Shown here: piece after piece, positions 20,812 through 21,036 of the stretch
Position numbering within the stretch: position 1 is the stretch's first letter
How the letters are laid out: the number at the start of each line of letters is the position of its first letter
From: a bacterium
GTDB lineage: Bacteria > Cyanobacteriota > Vampirovibrionia > Gastranaerophilales > Gastranaerophilaceae
Reading direction: 5' to 3'
Assembly: GCA_004558955.1 (NCBI GenBank)
Contig: SFZC01000023.1
Location: 1 to 21,036, forward strand
DNA: 21,036 nucleotides
The notes under the pieces: generated by a model
Seen by the model: only the letters and a program-made list of their open reading frames with translations
The model's database searches: none
What the model was told of the DNA's origin: nothing
Position numbers and translations under genes: made by a program

Positions 20812-21036
20812 AAGCAATCTACTTGCTGATTGATTTCCGTGCATATTACCACTAGGCAATAAGCGCTGCGGACGACTGCTGCAAATGCGACAGGCGAGCT
20901 CGGAAGCATTCTCCAGCTGGGCATCACCCTGATGCTGGTCGTACTCTACCTTAGCCAGCTTATCCTTCTTTGGAAGAGCGTCGGAGGTATAAGAAACGGA
21001 GGCAGCAGATACCTCTCCATAGCCTGCGAAGACCAT
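20812..21036. other. Tail of different base composition, possible mis-joined contig end
   Basis: From roughly 20,812-20,835 onward the sequence is about half G+C by eye, against a clearly AT-rich remainder. The minus strand is open from the window edge down to 20779 (MVFAGYGEVSAASVSYTSDA ...), and one plus-strand frame is also open over most of the stretch (GELGSILQLGITLMLVVLYL ...). Neither protein resembles a family I know, and neither fits an Mla operon. Foreign or chimeric sequence is the simplest explanation; true horizontal insertion is possible. Confidence 0.5.

Noticed and set aside
1..21036. tRNA, rRNA, CRISPR arrays, transposases, integrase or phage genes
   Set aside because: Scanning by eye showed no cloverleaf with a CCA-type end, no regularly spaced direct repeats and no mobile-element proteins. 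A computed scan could still find something weak.

Overview
The window reads as chromosomal DNA of a low-G+C, fermentative, Gram-negative-type bacterium. The best guess is a gut Vampirovibrionia/Melainabacteria (Gastranaerophilales) genome. This rests on an [FeFe]-hydrogenase maturase, an outer-membrane secretin with type IV pilus-like genes, an Mla-type lipid transporter, and several short proteins of unknown family. One of these is a fragment at the left edge with the N-terminus MGMSASQARFLCLTARKNN, a kind of start I associate with that lineage. The taxonomic call is an inference; no rRNA gene is present.

Layout. 1-4252 is on the minus strand: the start of an unknown protein (cut by the edge), hydF, rpsO, a 155-aa protein of unknown family, and a pair of genes (481 aa and 78 aa) that share a strongly conserved ~68-residue N-terminal module. 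From 4448 nearly everything is on the plus strand: an HTH/zinc-ribbon regulator; an intergenic palindrome cluster; rpmI-rplT with its own promoter and a probable attenuator; a MATE transporter; a 44-aa membrane protein on the minus strand; and a U32-family protein overlapping a YqeG-like HAD phosphatase. Next comes an operon for a type IV pilus/type II secretion-like machine (PilP/GspC-like, secretin, PilB, PilC), closed by a clear terminator. It is followed by an SDR oxidoreductase, a large TPR protein, about 480 bp of structured non-coding DNA with a candidate small RNA, a tiny membrane protein, and mlaE-mlaF. An mlaD-like third gene seems to begin at 20797 but is cut at once, where the base composition changes abruptly. 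The last ~220 bp may be a mis-joined contig end.

The most interesting signals are regulatory. (1) Several transcription units appear leaderless: a -10 box, usually with the extended TGn motif, lies so that the predicted first transcribed base is the A of the ATG (4448, 5967, 7626, 19204; nearly so at 16657). Other genes have clear Shine-Dalgarno sites. (2) A candidate sRNA (about 18680-18843) carries two CU-rich, anti-SD-like stretches. One of them is complementary over 18 nt (one G-U pair) to the mRNA between the 78-aa and 481-aa module genes. (3) The module-sharing gene pair next to a divergent HTH/zinc-ribbon regulator has no function I can assign and is the best candidate for an undescribed system. 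All promoter, terminator and RNA calls come from reading the sequence; no folding or database search was run.
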